A DNA stretch of 64,000 bases from Maribacter caenipelagi (lineage in GTDB: Bacteria; Bacteroidota; Bacteroidia; Flavobacteriales; Flavobacteriaceae). Shown piece after piece: positions 16,909-26,240 of the stretch (its first letter is position 1; every line of letters starts with the position of its first letter). The notes beneath the pieces were generated by a model. That model was not told the DNA's origin. It was given only the letters and a program-made list of their open reading frames with translations, and did no database searches. The position numbers were made by a program, and so were the translations under genes. The stretch is taken from assembly GCF_004364175.1 (NCBI RefSeq), contig NZ_SNZW01000013.1, forward strand, positions 434,001-498,000, in the 5' to 3' direction.

Positions 16909-18258
16909 ATGCAACACAACAGGAGAAGTTTTATTAAAAAGGGCACAGCAGGGCTCGTATTGACAGGAGCATCATTTATGTTTCCGATGGAATTACTATC
17001 AATGATACGAAAGAAAGTTGGCGCAAACGATACTATTAATGTTGGTTTGGTAGGTTGTAAGGGAATGGGTTTTTCAGATTTAAGCTCTTTCTTAAAAATG
17101 TCCGAAATCAACGTAATTGCTTTGTGCGATGTAGATGAGAATGTATTGAGAGAAAGAACAGCAGATCTTGAAAAAGCGGGAATTAAAAAGCCAAAGTGGT
17201 ATGGCGATTATAGAAAATTATACGAGAATAAAGATATAGATGTTGTTATTATAGGTACACCAGATCATTGGCATTGCCTCCAATTAACAGATGCTTTGCA
17301 GGCAGGTAAAGATGTGTACTGTGAAAAACCTATTGCCAACTCTGTTCAAGAGGCGAACATTATGTTAGACTTTGTACAGTCTCGTGATAGAATGGTTCAG
17401 ATTGGGCAATGGCAACGTAGCCAGCCACACTTTGTAGATGCTATTAAATACGTACATTCTGGTGCTCTAGGTGAAATACGTTTGGCAAAAGCATGGGCGT
17501 ACCAAGGTTGGATGAAACCTGTGCCGGTGGTGGCAGATACTCCGGTTCCTAAAGGGGTTGATTATAAAATGTGGCTAGGTCCGGCTCCAGATAGGGCTTT
17601 CAATAAAAATAGATTTCATTTCGATTTTAGATGGTTTTGGGATTATGCAGGCGGATTAATGACGGATTGGGGAGTACATTTAATGGATTATGCTTTGTAC
17701 GGTATGAAAGCTGGAACACCAAAATCTGTAATGGCGTTGGGAGGAAAATTTGCATACCCAAATGATGCATCAGAAACTCCGGATACATTACAGACCGTAT
17801 ACGAGTATGACGGATTCTCAATTCTTTGGGAACATGCAACGGGTATAGATGGTGGTAATTACGGTAGAAACCACGGTATTGCTTTTATTGGAAATAATGG
17901 AACCTTGGTAGTAGATAGAGGTGGCTGGGAAGTAATTCCTGAAAAAGAATTTCAAGGTTGGGGCAAAGACGGAATACCTAAGATTGAAGCGGTATCTCAT
18001 GGCAAAGGTGATTTTAGCGGATTAGATTTGCACACCAAGAATTTCATAGAGGCGGTTAAAAGCAGGGATGGTACAAAGCTAAACGCGCCAATAAAAGTTG
18101 GTTATGATGCCGCTTTGGTTTCACATATGGGTAATGTTGCCTTTAAAACAGGAAATAGAATATATTGGGATGAAACCACAGGGCAATTTAAAAATGAAGA
18201 AGCCAATCAGTTTTTAAAAGCAAAGTATCATAACGGCTGGAAGTTGCCAACTTTGTAA
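16909..18258 (+). CDS. Tat-exported Gfo/Idh/MocA family oxidoreductase
   Basis: This is a 449-residue NAD(P)-dependent sugar-type dehydrogenase. The N-terminus has a twin-arginine signal (RRSFIKKGTAGLVLTG), implying export in folded, cofactor-loaded form. The Rossmann domain starts at INVGLVGCKGMG (44-54) and carries TPDHWH and the family motif EKPI (139-142). The C-terminal domain contains GGLMTDWGVHLMDYALYG. The substrate is unknown; many Bacteroidota paralogues act on sugars or glycosides. It is transcribed alone after the yajC terminator. Confidence 0.9.
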   Translation: MQHNRRSFIKKGTAGLVLTGASFMFPMELLSMIRKKVGANDTINVGLVGCKGMGFSDLSSFLKMSEINVIALCDVDENVLRERTADLEKAGIKKPKWYGDYRKLYENKDIDVVIIGTPDHWHCLQLTDALQAGKDVYCEKPIANSVQEANIMLDFVQSRDRMVQIGQWQRSQPHFVDAIKYVHSGALGEIRLAKAWAYQGWMKPVPVVADTPVPKGVDYKMWLGPAPDRAFNKNRFHFDFRWFWDYAGGLMTDWGVHLMDYALYGMKAGTPKSVMALGGKFAYPNDASETPDTLQTVYEYDGFSILWEHATGIDGGNYGRNHGIAFIGNNGTLVVDRGGWEVIPEKEFQGWGKDGIPKIEAVSHGKGDFSGLDLHTKNFIEAVKSRDGTKLNAPIKVGYDAALVSHMGNVAFKTGNRIYWDETTGQFKNEEANQFLKAKYHNGWKLPTL

Positions 18259-18263
18259 ATAGA

Positions 18264-18863
18264 TTACTTACGGTAAATGTCATTTAGACCTTTACCTGCC
18301 AATATCAACGGAACTATCTTTTCTAATCTAGATAGTTTCGTTTTTTCTTGTTTGGCGGTAGTAATATACTCGGCGTAATCTTTTTGTTTGGAATAGGATA
18401 ATTTGTTAAAAGCATCTTTTATGTCAACGTTGTTTTCTAATGCGATAGATAAGTGAGCGGGAATCTCAATTTTGGGTTTAGATTTTTTTATAACTTTCAA
18501 TTGCAGTCCCTTTTTTTGATTTTCAATTGTTTCTTTTAAATACGCTGTAACCACTTTTTCGTCAATGTCCTCTGCTGAAGAAAATTTCCAGTGACGCATT
18601 GCCATTGTTTTTCCTTCTTGTGCATTTTCAAGTACTTTTTCTGGGTCGCTTAAAAACACACCATTAAAGAACCAAATTCCAAAATGGTTTTTAAACTTAT
18701 TAATGGCTATAATATTTTTTCCATTGACTATATATGTAGGGAAATTCCATTTATAAGTTTCAGTCATGCCGCAGGCTAAAGCAAGTGTTCTTAGCTGTGC
18801 TACACCATTTTTAAATAGATGGGTCTCGCTAAAAAAAATATCTATTTTTTCTTGCTTTTCCAT
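18264..18863 (-). CDS. YdeI/OmpD-associated family protein with DUF1801-like domain
   Basis: This 199-residue cytosolic protein has an N-terminal DUF1801 (YdhG-like) domain (about 15-125, with CGMTETYKWNFPTYIVNGKNI and FKNHFGIWFFNG) and a C-terminal OmdA/YdeI region with the motif AFNKLSYSKQKDYAEYI. Members of this class are common in Bacteroidota, with no firm biochemical role. It sits 4 bases downstream of pepT on the same strand, so it is likely co-transcribed with it. Confidence 0.82.
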   Translation of the reverse strand: MEKQEKIDIFFSETHLFKNGVAQLRTLALACGMTETYKWNFPTYIVNGKNIIAINKFKNHFGIWFFNGVFLSDPEKVLENAQEGKTMAMRHWKFSSAEDIDEKVVTAYLKETIENQKKGLQLKVIKKSKPKIEIPAHLSIALENNVDIKDAFNKLSYSKQKDYAEYITTAKQEKTKLSRLEKIVPLILAGKGLNDIYRK

Positions 18864-18867
18864 TGTA

Positions 18868-20091
18868 TTATTGGTTTGCCGTCAACTCACAAATACGTAC
18901 GATTACTTCTACTGCCTTCTGCATACTTTCAACAGGTACATATTCATATTTACCATGAAAATTATGACCGCCAGCAAATATATTAGGGCATGGTAAGCCC
19001 ATGTAACTTAGCTGAGAACCATCTGTACCGCCACGAATAGGTTTAATAATCGGTTTTATACCAATATCTTCCATTGCTTTTTTTGCAGTCTCCACAATAT
19101 GAAAAACAGGTGCTACCTTTTCTTTCATATTAAAGTATTGGTCTTTTAACTCTAGCTCAATACAATTGTTAAATTCGGTATTATATTTCTTGACGATATC
19201 TTGTGCCAATTCTTTTCGTTTGTTAAAATGCTTTAAATCGTGATCTCTAATAATAAGTTCTACCGTTGCATTTTCAATTTCTCCTTCAAAATGGTGTACA
19301 TGAAAAAAGCCTTCTCTGCCAGATGTTTCCTCTGGTATTTCATGTTTAGGGAATTCACTTATAATCTTGTTTGCAATTAAAATTGCATTTACCATTTTAC
19401 CCTTTGCATAGCCTGGGTGTACACTTTTACCTTTTACGGTAATTTTTGCTGATGCCGCATTGAAATTTTCATATTCTAGTTCTCCAATTTGGCTACCATC
19501 CATAGTATATGCCCATGCCGCACCAAATTTTTCAACATCGAATTTATGGGCGCCACGACCAATTTCTTCATCGGGTGTAAACCCAATTCTTATGGTGCCA
19601 TGCTTTATTTCCGGATTGTTTTTTAAATACTCCATCGCAGTTACAATCTCTGTAATACCTGCTTTATCATCGGCACCTAATAGCGTAGTGCCATCTGTAG
19701 TTATAATTGTTTGCCCGATATATTGTAATAAATCATCAAAATACGATGATGATAGAATGATGTCTTTTTCCTTGTTAAGAACAATGTCTTTGCCATCGTA
19801 ATTTCTTATAATTTGCGGATTTACATTGGTGCTCGAAAAATCAGGAGACGTATCAAAATGAGATATAAAACCAATAGTAGGTACGTCATGGTCAACATTT
19901 GAAGGTAAGGTGGCCATTATGTAAGCATTGTCGTCTATAGTAACGTCAGACAGACCTATAGCCTTTAATTCGTCCACTAATTTATTCGCTAAATTCCACT
20001 GTTTTTCCGTACTTGGTGTAGTGTCAGATGATGAATCGCTCTGCGTGTCAATAGTAATATAACTTATGAAACGATCAATGATATGCTGCAT
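18868..20091 (-). CDS. pepT: Peptidase T (M20B tripeptide aminopeptidase)
   Basis: This 407-residue cytosolic zinc peptidase releases the N-terminal residue of tripeptides. All M20 metal and catalytic residues are visible: SHFDTSPD (H78, D80), LLGADDKAG (D141), TPDEEIG (E175/E176), TMDGS (D198) and the C-terminal GGHNFHGKYE histidine near 380. Length and layout match E. coli PepT (about 408). It is followed after 4 bases by the YdeI-like gene. Confidence 0.95.
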   Translation of the reverse strand: MQHIIDRFISYITIDTQSDSSSDTTPSTEKQWNLANKLVDELKAIGLSDVTIDDNAYIMATLPSNVDHDVPTIGFISHFDTSPDFSSTNVNPQIIRNYDGKDIVLNKEKDIILSSSYFDDLLQYIGQTIITTDGTTLLGADDKAGITEIVTAMEYLKNNPEIKHGTIRIGFTPDEEIGRGAHKFDVEKFGAAWAYTMDGSQIGELEYENFNAASAKITVKGKSVHPGYAKGKMVNAILIANKIISEFPKHEIPEETSGREGFFHVHHFEGEIENATVELIIRDHDLKHFNKRKELAQDIVKKYNTEFNNCIELELKDQYFNMKEKVAPVFHIVETAKKAMEDIGIKPIIKPIRGGTDGSQLSYMGLPCPNIFAGGHNFHGKYEYVPVESMQKAVEVIVRICELTANQ

Positions 20092-20166
20092 GTAAAATGA
20101 GTTTTATCAAAAATAAGGTTATAAATTGTAAATTAGTAAACGTAAGATTCGATAAATTAACTGAAG

Positions 20167-20613
20167 ATGAGATTTAGATATGTAGTGGTGTTGGCTTTTC
20201 TTTTACTTTTCGCAAATTTAAATGCTCAGGCAGATTGTATCCTTGGCGTTGGCGTTACAAGCGATTCTATAATTTCTGATATTTTTCAATTGAACGAAAT
20301 GCAACATGAGAAATTAGAAAGTTTTAGTGCAGAGATAAAATATCGTAACGATATTTTAAGTAATGAATTAGAAAACGTAAAGAGTAGACACCCTCAAAGT
20401 AGTGTTACCGAGCTACGTCAATTAGCAGATAAGTACAAAGTGGTAATGGACAGTATGGCGGCGGTTCAAGAAATGATAGACAAGAAAATGTTGGCATTGT
20501 TTAATTCGAATCAATATGAACTATACCTGTCTTTATGTAAAGATGCTTCTCGTTCAGCTTACATTGTAGTACCCGCGGTCTATACAGATAGTATATCTAT
20601 TGAAAACAGATAA
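20167..20613 (+). CDS. Secreted helical hypothetical protein
   Basis: The 148-residue protein has a signal peptide (MRFRYVVVLAFLLLFANLNAQ) and a mature part that is mostly helical with coiled-coil character (LNEMQHEKLESFSAEIKYRNDILSNELENVK). The helix-rich layout is reminiscent of periplasmic Spy/LTXXQ proteins, but no LTxxQ motif is present. Two cysteines (ADC, LCKD) may form a disulfide. It is located between pepT (divergent) and pyrD (same strand, 58 bases downstream). Confidence 0.65.
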   Translation: MRFRYVVVLAFLLLFANLNAQADCILGVGVTSDSIISDIFQLNEMQHEKLESFSAEIKYRNDILSNELENVKSRHPQSSVTELRQLADKYKVVMDSMAAVQEMIDKKMLALFNSNQYELYLSLCKDASRSAYIVVPAVYTDSISIENR

Positions 20614-20644
20614 AATATTGCTTAACTTTCTCATTTACAGTTTG

Positions 20645-20652
20645 TATTTTTG
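20645..20652 (+). promoter_or_regulatory. -7 element (TATTTTTG) for pyrD
   Basis: An exact TAnnTTTG match ends 19 bases before the pyrD ATG. A possible TTG at 20618-20620 lies 24 bases upstream, slightly wider than usual. Confidence 0.45.
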
Positions 20653-20671
20653 CGGCTTCTAAAATATATAC

Positions 20672-21715
20672 ATGTATAGGCTTTTTATTAGACCTCTTTT
20701 ATTTCTTTTTGATCCAGAGAAAGTTCACCATATTAGTTTTTCAAGCATTAAGTTTTTCTCTAAAATAGGACTATCTGGTCTTATTAAATCTATGTTCGTG
20801 GTAGAAGATAAACGTTTAGAGCGAGAGCTTTTTGGTCTTAAATTTAAGAATCCGGTTGGTCTAGCTGCTGGTTTCGACAAAAATGCAGTTCTATATAACG
20901 AATTATCAGATTTCGGATTCGGATTTGTTGAAATAGGTACTCTTACCCCTAAGCCCCAAGATGGCAATCCCAAGAAAAGATTATTTCGTTTAAAGGAAGA
21001 TAAAGCTATCATAAACCGAATGGGTTTTAATAATCACGGAGTTTTCGAAGCCGTCGAGAATTTAAAGAAAGAACATAAGGTCTTAATTGGTGGTAATATT
21101 GGTAAGAACAAAGTAACACCGAATAATGAAGCAATTAAAGATTATTTGATCTGTTTTGATGCATTGTTCGATCACGTAGACTACTTTGTGGTGAATGTAA
21201 GTTCGCCAAACACCCCAGGGTTAAGAGAGTTACAAGATAAAGAGCCGTTAACGGCTTTGCTTAATGAGCTACAATTAGAAAACTCGAAACAAAGCGACCG
21301 TAAATCGACTGTGCGTAAGCCTATTTTATTGAAAATTGCGCCCGACCTTACCGATAGCCAATTGTTAGATATTATTGATATTGTTAAAACAACAACTATT
21401 GATGGTATTATAGCTACTAATACAACCATTTCTAGAGAGAATTTAAAATCTCATGCTTTGGTGACGGAAGAAGCTGGCGGACTAAGTGGAGCTCCTTTGA
21501 AAGATAGAAGTACTGAGGTCATTCGATTTTTAGCGGAGAAAAGTAATAAAGCATTTCCGATTATTGGTGTAGGCGGTATAAATTCTGCTGAAGATGCTAT
21601 CGAGAAATTAGAAGCTGGTGCCGATTTAATTCAATTATGGACGGGCTTTGTATATGAAGGTCCGGCTTTGGTAAAAGAAATTAATAAAGCGCTTATCGAA
21701 AAAGCTGACGTTTAA
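20672..21715 (+). CDS. pyrD: Dihydroorotate dehydrogenase (quinone), class 2
   Basis: This 347-residue membrane-associated flavoenzyme oxidises dihydroorotate to orotate with quinone in pyrimidine synthesis. The class 2 N-terminal amphipathic region ([20 protein letters not shown]), AGFDKNA, NRMGFNN, the catalytic-serine motif [29 protein letters not shown] and GVGGI FMN-binding segments are all present. It has its own promoter and a terminator after it. Confidence 0.96.
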   Translation: MYRLFIRPLLFLFDPEKVHHISFSSIKFFSKIGLSGLIKSMFVVEDKRLERELFGLKFKNPVGLAAGFDKNAVLYNELSDFGFGFVEIGTLTPKPQDGNPKKRLFRLKEDKAIINRMGFNNHGVFEAVENLKKEHKVLIGGNIGKNKVTPNNEAIKDYLICFDALFDHVDYFVVNVSSPNTPGLRELQDKEPLTALLNELQLENSKQSDRKSTVRKPILLKIAPDLTDSQLLDIIDIVKTTTIDGIIATNTTISRENLKSHALVTEEAGGLSGAPLKDRSTEVIRFLAEKSNKAFPIIGVGGINSAEDAIEKLEAGADLIQLWTGFVYEGPALVKEINKALIEKADV

Positions 21716-21740
21716 GAATTCATATACTGCTATAAAATAT

Positions 21741-21775
21741 AAAATGCCTTTATACAAACTGTATAAGGGCATTTT
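21741..21775. terminator. Hairpin between pyrD and the Dabb-domain gene
   Basis: AAAATGCCTTTATAC / GTATAAGGGCATTTT pair with one G-U mismatch around a 5-base loop and flanking A/T runs. It is placed to terminate both convergent transcripts. Confidence 0.8.
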
Positions 21776-21794
21776 ATATATGAAAGATTTAAAT

Positions 21795-22205
21795 TTATGA
21801 TTTTGTCCAGTAATCGACAACAAAGACATCATCTAAAAACGGAGTCAATACAGCACCAAACGCTTTATGGTCTGGGTGTGGTAAGTAAATAGCACGATCT
21901 TCTTCGCTTTCAAATGTTAGAAAAAAGGCATGTGTAAAGCCTTTATCCAAACCTTCAGGACTATTGTTCAATCCCCATTCATATGCTTTAATTTGTTCTA
22001 TTTTAGAAGGTAATGCGCTAAAAGCATCTTCTACTTGTTTTATCTGTTCGGCAGTAGTGCCTTCTTTAAACTTAAAAAAGACAGTATGCCTTAAAAGGCT
22101 ATCGCTTTGAATCATTATTGTTGTGGTCATGTTTTCATCTGTCTTCGCAAAAGCGTTTGACATGAATGAAATGCTAATTAGTAAAAGAAATAATTTAATT
22201 TTCAT
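21795..22205 (-). CDS. Exported Dabb (stress-responsive alpha/beta barrel) domain protein
   Basis: The 136-residue protein has a signal peptide (MKIKLFLLLISISFMSNAFA) and a ferredoxin-like Dabb domain (LLRHTVFFKFKEGTTAEQIKQVEDAFSALP; THAFFLTFESEEDRAIYLPHPDHKAF). Dabb domains dimerise and occur in stress proteins and some polyketide cyclases. An exported version is common in Bacteroidota with no assigned role. It is convergent with pyrD and divergent from a LysE-type exporter. Confidence 0.85.
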   Translation of the reverse strand: MKIKLFLLLISISFMSNAFAKTDENMTTTIMIQSDSLLRHTVFFKFKEGTTAEQIKQVEDAFSALPSKIEQIKAYEWGLNNSPEGLDKGFTHAFFLTFESEEDRAIYLPHPDHKAFGAVLTPFLDDVFVVDYWTKS

Positions 22206-22290
22206 AGTCTGTGAATTTTATACAAGATATTAAAAATAGGTGTAATTCATTGTTATTCGTACTTTTCATGTCTAACTTATATTTTCTAGA

Positions 22291-22911
22291 TTGAATTACG
22301 ACATATTATTAGCTTTTTCGATGGCAACATTTGTGTTGGCTCTTTCACCAGGGCCTGACAATATATTTGTACTTATACAAAGTATTAGTAATGGTAAAAA
22401 ATATGGATTAGCGGTTGTCGCAGGTCTAATGACCGGTTGTTTAGTGCATACTACCTTATTGGCATTTGGGGTTTCTGCAATTATAAAAAATACCCCTTTT
22501 ATATTTAGCTTTATTAAAATGTTCGGGGCTGCCTATTTGTTATATTTAGCAGTAATGGTGTATAGAGGGGGAGATACTATCTCTATTAGCGCAGAAACAA
22601 AAAATAGAAAAAGTTTAGGTGCATTATATAAACAGGGTTTTATAATGAATGTTTTAAACCCAAAGGTGACGATATTTTTTCTAGCTTTTTTTCCAGGATT
22701 TCTATTTTCAGATTCTTTAAGCAACGTCATACAATTCTATGCCCTTGGTTTTTTATTTATAGCAATGTCTTCAATTGTTTTCGGTGCTATTGCAGTATTG
22801 TCTGGTCAAATCTCCAGTTTTTTGAGATCCAACAAAAGAACGGGGTTTGTTTTAAAATGGGTTCAGATTATTGTCTTCATCGGTATTGCTGTTTATTTAT
22901 TTTTCGGGTAG
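22291..22911 (+). CDS. LysE/RhtB family amino-acid exporter
   Basis: This 206-residue inner-membrane protein has about six helices and the LysE family N-terminal signature ALSPGPDNIFVLIQSIS, plus FIMNVLNPKVTIFFLAFFPGF in the middle. It probably exports an amino acid or related metabolite. It starts with TTG at 22291, because the next ATG (22321) would cut the first helix. The following HMG-CoA-lyase-like gene is 53 bases downstream and may share the transcript. Confidence 0.87.
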   Translation: MNYDILLAFSMATFVLALSPGPDNIFVLIQSISNGKKYGLAVVAGLMTGCLVHTTLLAFGVSAIIKNTPFIFSFIKMFGAAYLLYLAVMVYRGGDTISISAETKNRKSLGALYKQGFIMNVLNPKVTIFFLAFFPGFLFSDSLSNVIQFYALGFLFIAMSSIVFGAIAVLSGQISSFLRSNKRTGFVLKWVQIIVFIGIAVYLFFG

Positions 22912-22964
22912 TTTATTTGAATTATTAATATGAGATACTTATTTAGAGTTCGTATTTTTACGAA

Positions 22965-23834
22965 ATGTCTAATTCAAAGATCAAATTAGTAGAATGCCCA
23001 CGAGATGCCATGCAAGGCATTAAGCATTTTATACCTACTGGTGAAAAGGTAAGGTATATACAATCGTTGTTGGGCTGTGGTTTTGATACTATAGATTTCG
23101 GAAGCTTTGTTTCGCCAAAAGCAATACCGCAAATGGTAGATACTGCTGAGGTTTTGTCAAAATTAGACTTATCAAAAACAGACTCTAAATTACTATCAAT
23201 AGTTGCGAATGTTCGTGGGGCAGAAGATGCTGTTTTACACCCTGAAATTGATTATTTAGGTTTCCCTTTTTCTATTTCAGAGAATTTTCAAATGCGAAAT
23301 ACGCATAAAACAATTGCACAATCGGTAGAGACTTTACAAGAAATATTCAATTTGGCAGATGCCGCCAATAAAGAAGTGGTTACCTATATTTCTATGGGAT
23401 TTGGTAACCCTTATGGAGATCCTTGGGATGTTGATATTGTAGGGGAGTGGACAGAGAAACTCGCAAAAATGGGAGCTAAAATATTATCTCTTTCAGATAC
23501 CGTTGGTTCTTCTGATCCCGAAACGATTTCATATTTGTTCTCAAATCTAATTCCTAAATATCCAACTATTGAATTCGGTGCGCACTTGCATACTACGCCT
23601 GCCAAATGGCACGAGAAAGTGGCTGCTGCATATGAATCTGGGTGTAGACGTTTTGATGGCGCCATAAAAGGTTTTGGTGGTTGCCCAATGGCCAAAGACG
23701 ATTTAACCGGCAATATGCCTACAGAGAAAATGCTATCGTATTTTACTGCAGAGAAAATAGACTCAGGCGTAAATTGGATGGCGTTTGAAGCTTCTTACAA
23801 TAAAGCTACTGAGTTGTTTACGGCGTATCATTAA
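22965..23834 (+). CDS. Hydroxymethylglutaryl-CoA lyase-like enzyme
   Basis: The 289-residue TIM-barrel protein belongs to the HMGL-like family. N-terminal VECPRDAMQG corresponds to the EVGPRDGLQ substrate/metal motif. The HLHTTPA segment carries the metal-binding histidines, and GFGGCPMAKDDLTGNMPTE matches the HMG-CoA lyase active-site cysteine loop GLGGCPYA. It probably cleaves HMG-CoA to acetoacetate and acetyl-CoA in leucine breakdown, as expected for Flavobacteriaceae, but other acyl-CoA substrates cannot be excluded. Confidence 0.87.
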   Translation: MSNSKIKLVECPRDAMQGIKHFIPTGEKVRYIQSLLGCGFDTIDFGSFVSPKAIPQMVDTAEVLSKLDLSKTDSKLLSIVANVRGAEDAVLHPEIDYLGFPFSISENFQMRNTHKTIAQSVETLQEIFNLADAANKEVVTYISMGFGNPYGDPWDVDIVGEWTEKLAKMGAKILSLSDTVGSSDPETISYLFSNLIPKYPTIEFGAHLHTTPAKWHEKVAAAYESGCRRFDGAIKGFGGCPMAKDDLTGNMPTEKMLSYFTAEKIDSGVNWMAFEASYNKATELFTAYH

Positions 23835-23903
23835 CTTAGGCTATCTTCTTCTTGGTGAATGATTAATTAACGTTAAGTTTATTTAGATTTATTACAAATA
23901 AAC

Positions 23904-23934
23904 TTTGCTATTATCTTTATAGGTCATAAATTTG
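23904..23934 (+). promoter_or_regulatory. Promoter for the porin-FMN operon (TTTG-N19-TAAATTTG)
   Basis: A -33 TTTG at 23904-23907 is 19 bases from the -7 TAAATTTG at 23927-23934, a near-ideal Bacteroidota promoter. Transcription should begin about 40 bases upstream of the ATG at 23983, which excludes the upstream in-frame TTG at 23932 as start. Confidence 0.75.
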
Positions 23935-23982
23935 CACTCCGTTAATAAAATGTTAACGATTATTATAAGCAGATTTAAGAAG

Positions 23983-25161
23983 ATGAAATACGTTTACCTA
24001 TTAGTATTGCTATTTACTTTTACTTGTGTACAGGCACAAACTAAAACTGATTCCATTACATTAGTTCCTCAAACTCAAATTAATGCCGCGCAGCGATTAC
24101 TTTCTGGTAACTACGCTTCTGCGGTTACAGTTGGTGCTTATGCCGAAATGTTATACAACCAACCTGAAGGTGATAATGGGGAGTTAGATGTGCAACGAAT
24201 GGTGTTGCTTTTTGGATACCGTTTCAATGATAAAACACAATTTGTAACCGAAGTTGAACTTGAGCACGTAAACGAAGTTTTTGTTGAGCAGGCTTTTGTA
24301 AACTATTCCGTAGGTAATAATATCAGCTTACGTGGAGGTTTAATGTTGGTGCCAATGGGTATTATTAATGAGTTTCACGAACCTACTACTTTTAATGGAA
24401 CAGAACGTCCAGGTATGGATAATGCCATTGTACCAACTACATGGAGAGAGATCGGTGTAGGGGTTGCAGGTAGATTCAATGATATTAATTTAGGATACCA
24501 AGCTTATGTTTTTAACGGATTCAAATCTACTGAAGCTGATGGTGAAGGAGGTCTATCAGGATTTTTAGGTGGTTCTAGTGGATTAAGAGGTGGTCGTCAA
24601 AAAGCAATTCAATCAACCATCGATAGTCCTACTTTATCTACCAAACTTGATTATTACGGTATTTCTGGTTTACGTTTGGGCATGTCGACTTATTTCGGAA
24701 AAACTCAAGCAGCAGATGATATAGAAACTATGGAAGGTGCAAATATTGGTATCGCAATGGTTGGCTTAGATGCTCGTTACGCTTATGATCGTTTTACGGC
24801 ACGTGGTCAGTTTGTAAATGCATCTTTATCGGATACAGAAGAATATAATACGGCTACAGGAAGAGATTTAGGTAGTACACTTAGAGGCTTTTATGTAGAA
24901 GGGGCATACAATTTGCTACCGATGGATAAAGAGCAAAAGCTTTTTGTATTTACTCGTTACGAACAATATGATACGCATGTTGATACCGAAGGTAGTATAG
25001 TTCGCAATGATGCTTATAACAGAACAGATGTTACTACAGGTTTAACTTATCACCTTGCACCTGGTGTAGTTTTGAAAGGTGATTATCAATTTAGAAGCAA
25101 TGCTTCAGACGTTGAAGATGTAAAAGACAGGCTTAATTTTGGTATAGGTGTTTGGTTTTAA
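23983..25161 (+). CDS. Outer-membrane porin-like beta-barrel protein
   Basis: This protein of about 392 residues has a signal peptide (MKYVYLLVLLFTFTCVQAQ) and a long series of amphipathic strands ending with an aromatic terminal residue (FGIGVWF), the hallmark of a Bam-inserted barrel. Segments such as VTEVELEHVNEVFVEQAFVNY and RGGLMLVPMGIINEFHEP resemble phosphate-selective/OprO-type porins. ATG 23983 gives the clean signal peptide; the upstream in-frame ATG (23950) would prepend a basic stretch. It is the first gene of a three-gene operon with FMN-binding and membrane proteins, which suggests passage of a redox-active substrate. Confidence 0.8.
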   Translation: MKYVYLLVLLFTFTCVQAQTKTDSITLVPQTQINAAQRLLSGNYASAVTVGAYAEMLYNQPEGDNGELDVQRMVLLFGYRFNDKTQFVTEVELEHVNEVFVEQAFVNYSVGNNISLRGGLMLVPMGIINEFHEPTTFNGTERPGMDNAIVPTTWREIGVGVAGRFNDINLGYQAYVFNGFKSTEADGEGGLSGFLGGSSGLRGGRQKAIQSTIDSPTLSTKLDYYGISGLRLGMSTYFGKTQAADDIETMEGANIGIAMVGLDARYAYDRFTARGQFVNASLSDTEEYNTATGRDLGSTLRGFYVEGAYNLLPMDKEQKLFVFTRYEQYDTHVDTEGSIVRNDAYNRTDVTTGLTYHLAPGVVLKGDYQFRSNASDVEDVKDRLNFGIGVWF

Positions 25162-25184
25162 TCAGGTTATAATAATCAGTAGAT

Positions 25185-25721
25185 ATGAATAATAAGGTTC
25201 TAAGATTAATAGTTTGTATACTTGCTATAGGTATAGTAATGGGTTTTGGTCTGCCAAAAAATATTCAGAAAAAGGTGGAAAAAGAAATATCTGGTTATTT
25301 TGAGATTGATTCTTTTACTATGGAGGCTATTGCGGTTACAAAAAATGCCCAATTAGATTTACCTAGTAAAATTGATGCAGAAAACTTATTTCGTGTGCTT
25401 GACGGTCAAAGTCATATTGGTTATATATATGTAGAACAAGCCCCAAGTAAGACAGCAAACTTTGATTATATGGTTTTGCTTGATGCTAATTTTAAAATTC
25501 TACACACTAAGGTTTTAATTTATCGCGAAGAGTATGGTGGTGAAATAGGAAGCAAGCGCTGGTTAAAACAATTCATTGGTAAAAAACCAGGTGACCGCTT
25601 AAACCATGAAACTAATATTGATGGTATTGCAGGTGCAACAATATCTGTTCGCTCCATGACCAATGCAATTGATGACCTTTTGCAAACACTTACTATCTTG
25701 CAAGAAAATAAAATGCTATAA
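25185..25721 (+). CDS. Extracytoplasmic FMN-binding domain protein (NqrC/RnfG-like flavinylation motif)
   Basis: The 178-residue protein has an N-terminal signal/anchor helix (about 5-22) and an FMN-binding domain (about 70-170). The motif DGIAGAT (146-152) fits the Dxx(s/t)GAT site at which ApbE attaches FMN to threonine, making T152 the predicted modified residue. The position before GAT is Ala rather than Ser/Thr. It would act as an electron carrier on the outer face of the inner membrane. The porin gene is 24 bases upstream, and its stop overlaps the start of the next gene by one base (TAATG). Confidence 0.85.
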   Translation: MNNKVLRLIVCILAIGIVMGFGLPKNIQKKVEKEISGYFEIDSFTMEAIAVTKNAQLDLPSKIDAENLFRVLDGQSHIGYIYVEQAPSKTANFDYMVLLDANFKILHTKVLIYREEYGGEIGSKRWLKQFIGKKPGDRLNHETNIDGIAGATISVRSMTNAIDDLLQTLTILQENKML

Positions 25722-26233
25722 TGAACTTTAATGGTCTTTTACCAGAGCTGCCAAAATCAATTCGCTTATTTATAGGGGCTTTTGTAATTGTTCTTTCCGT
25801 TGGGTATTTTACCGGATTACTCTTTGTTTCTGAAACCAGTACTGCTTCTGTAGATGGTATCGAAGAGAATTACTTGGGTAATGAATCAGATGAAAATGCT
25901 GATGTCATGAAGTTTAAAAAGAGCGAACGACAAATGCTAACTATTATACATACCCATATTCTATCAATGTCTTTTATCTTTTTTTTGTTAGGTATATTGG
26001 TGTGGCTAACTAAACTACCTACAAAACTCAAGGTAGTTTTAACCGTAGAGCCATTCTTATCAGTATTGCTCACCTTTGGTGGAATCTATTTTCTTTGGTC
26101 TGGTATTACTTGGTTTAAATATATAGTAATAGTATCGGGTATATTAATGACAACGACATACACGGTATCTGCTATGATTGTGTTGTATCAATTAACATTT
26201 TCCAAACAGTTCGCTAATACTTTTAACCAATAA
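25721..26233 (+). CDS. Four-helix membrane protein, probable partner of the FMN-binding protein
   Basis: This 170-residue protein has hydrophobic helices near 15-36, 72-95, 105-126 and 132-157 and a polar extracytoplasmic loop (about 37-68) between the first two. H77 and H79 (IIHTHIL) lie at the start of helix 2 and could bind a heme or metal, but no second paired histidine is obvious. I do not recognise the family. Start/stop overlap with the FMN-binding gene argues for a functional complex that passes electrons to or from the flavoprotein. Confidence 0.7.
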   Translation: MNFNGLLPELPKSIRLFIGAFVIVLSVGYFTGLLFVSETSTASVDGIEENYLGNESDENADVMKFKKSERQMLTIIHTHILSMSFIFFLLGILVWLTKLPTKLKVVLTVEPFLSVLLTFGGIYFLWSGITWFKYIVIVSGILMTTTYTVSAMIVLYQLTFSKQFANTFNQ

Positions 26234-26240
26234 TATTCAC

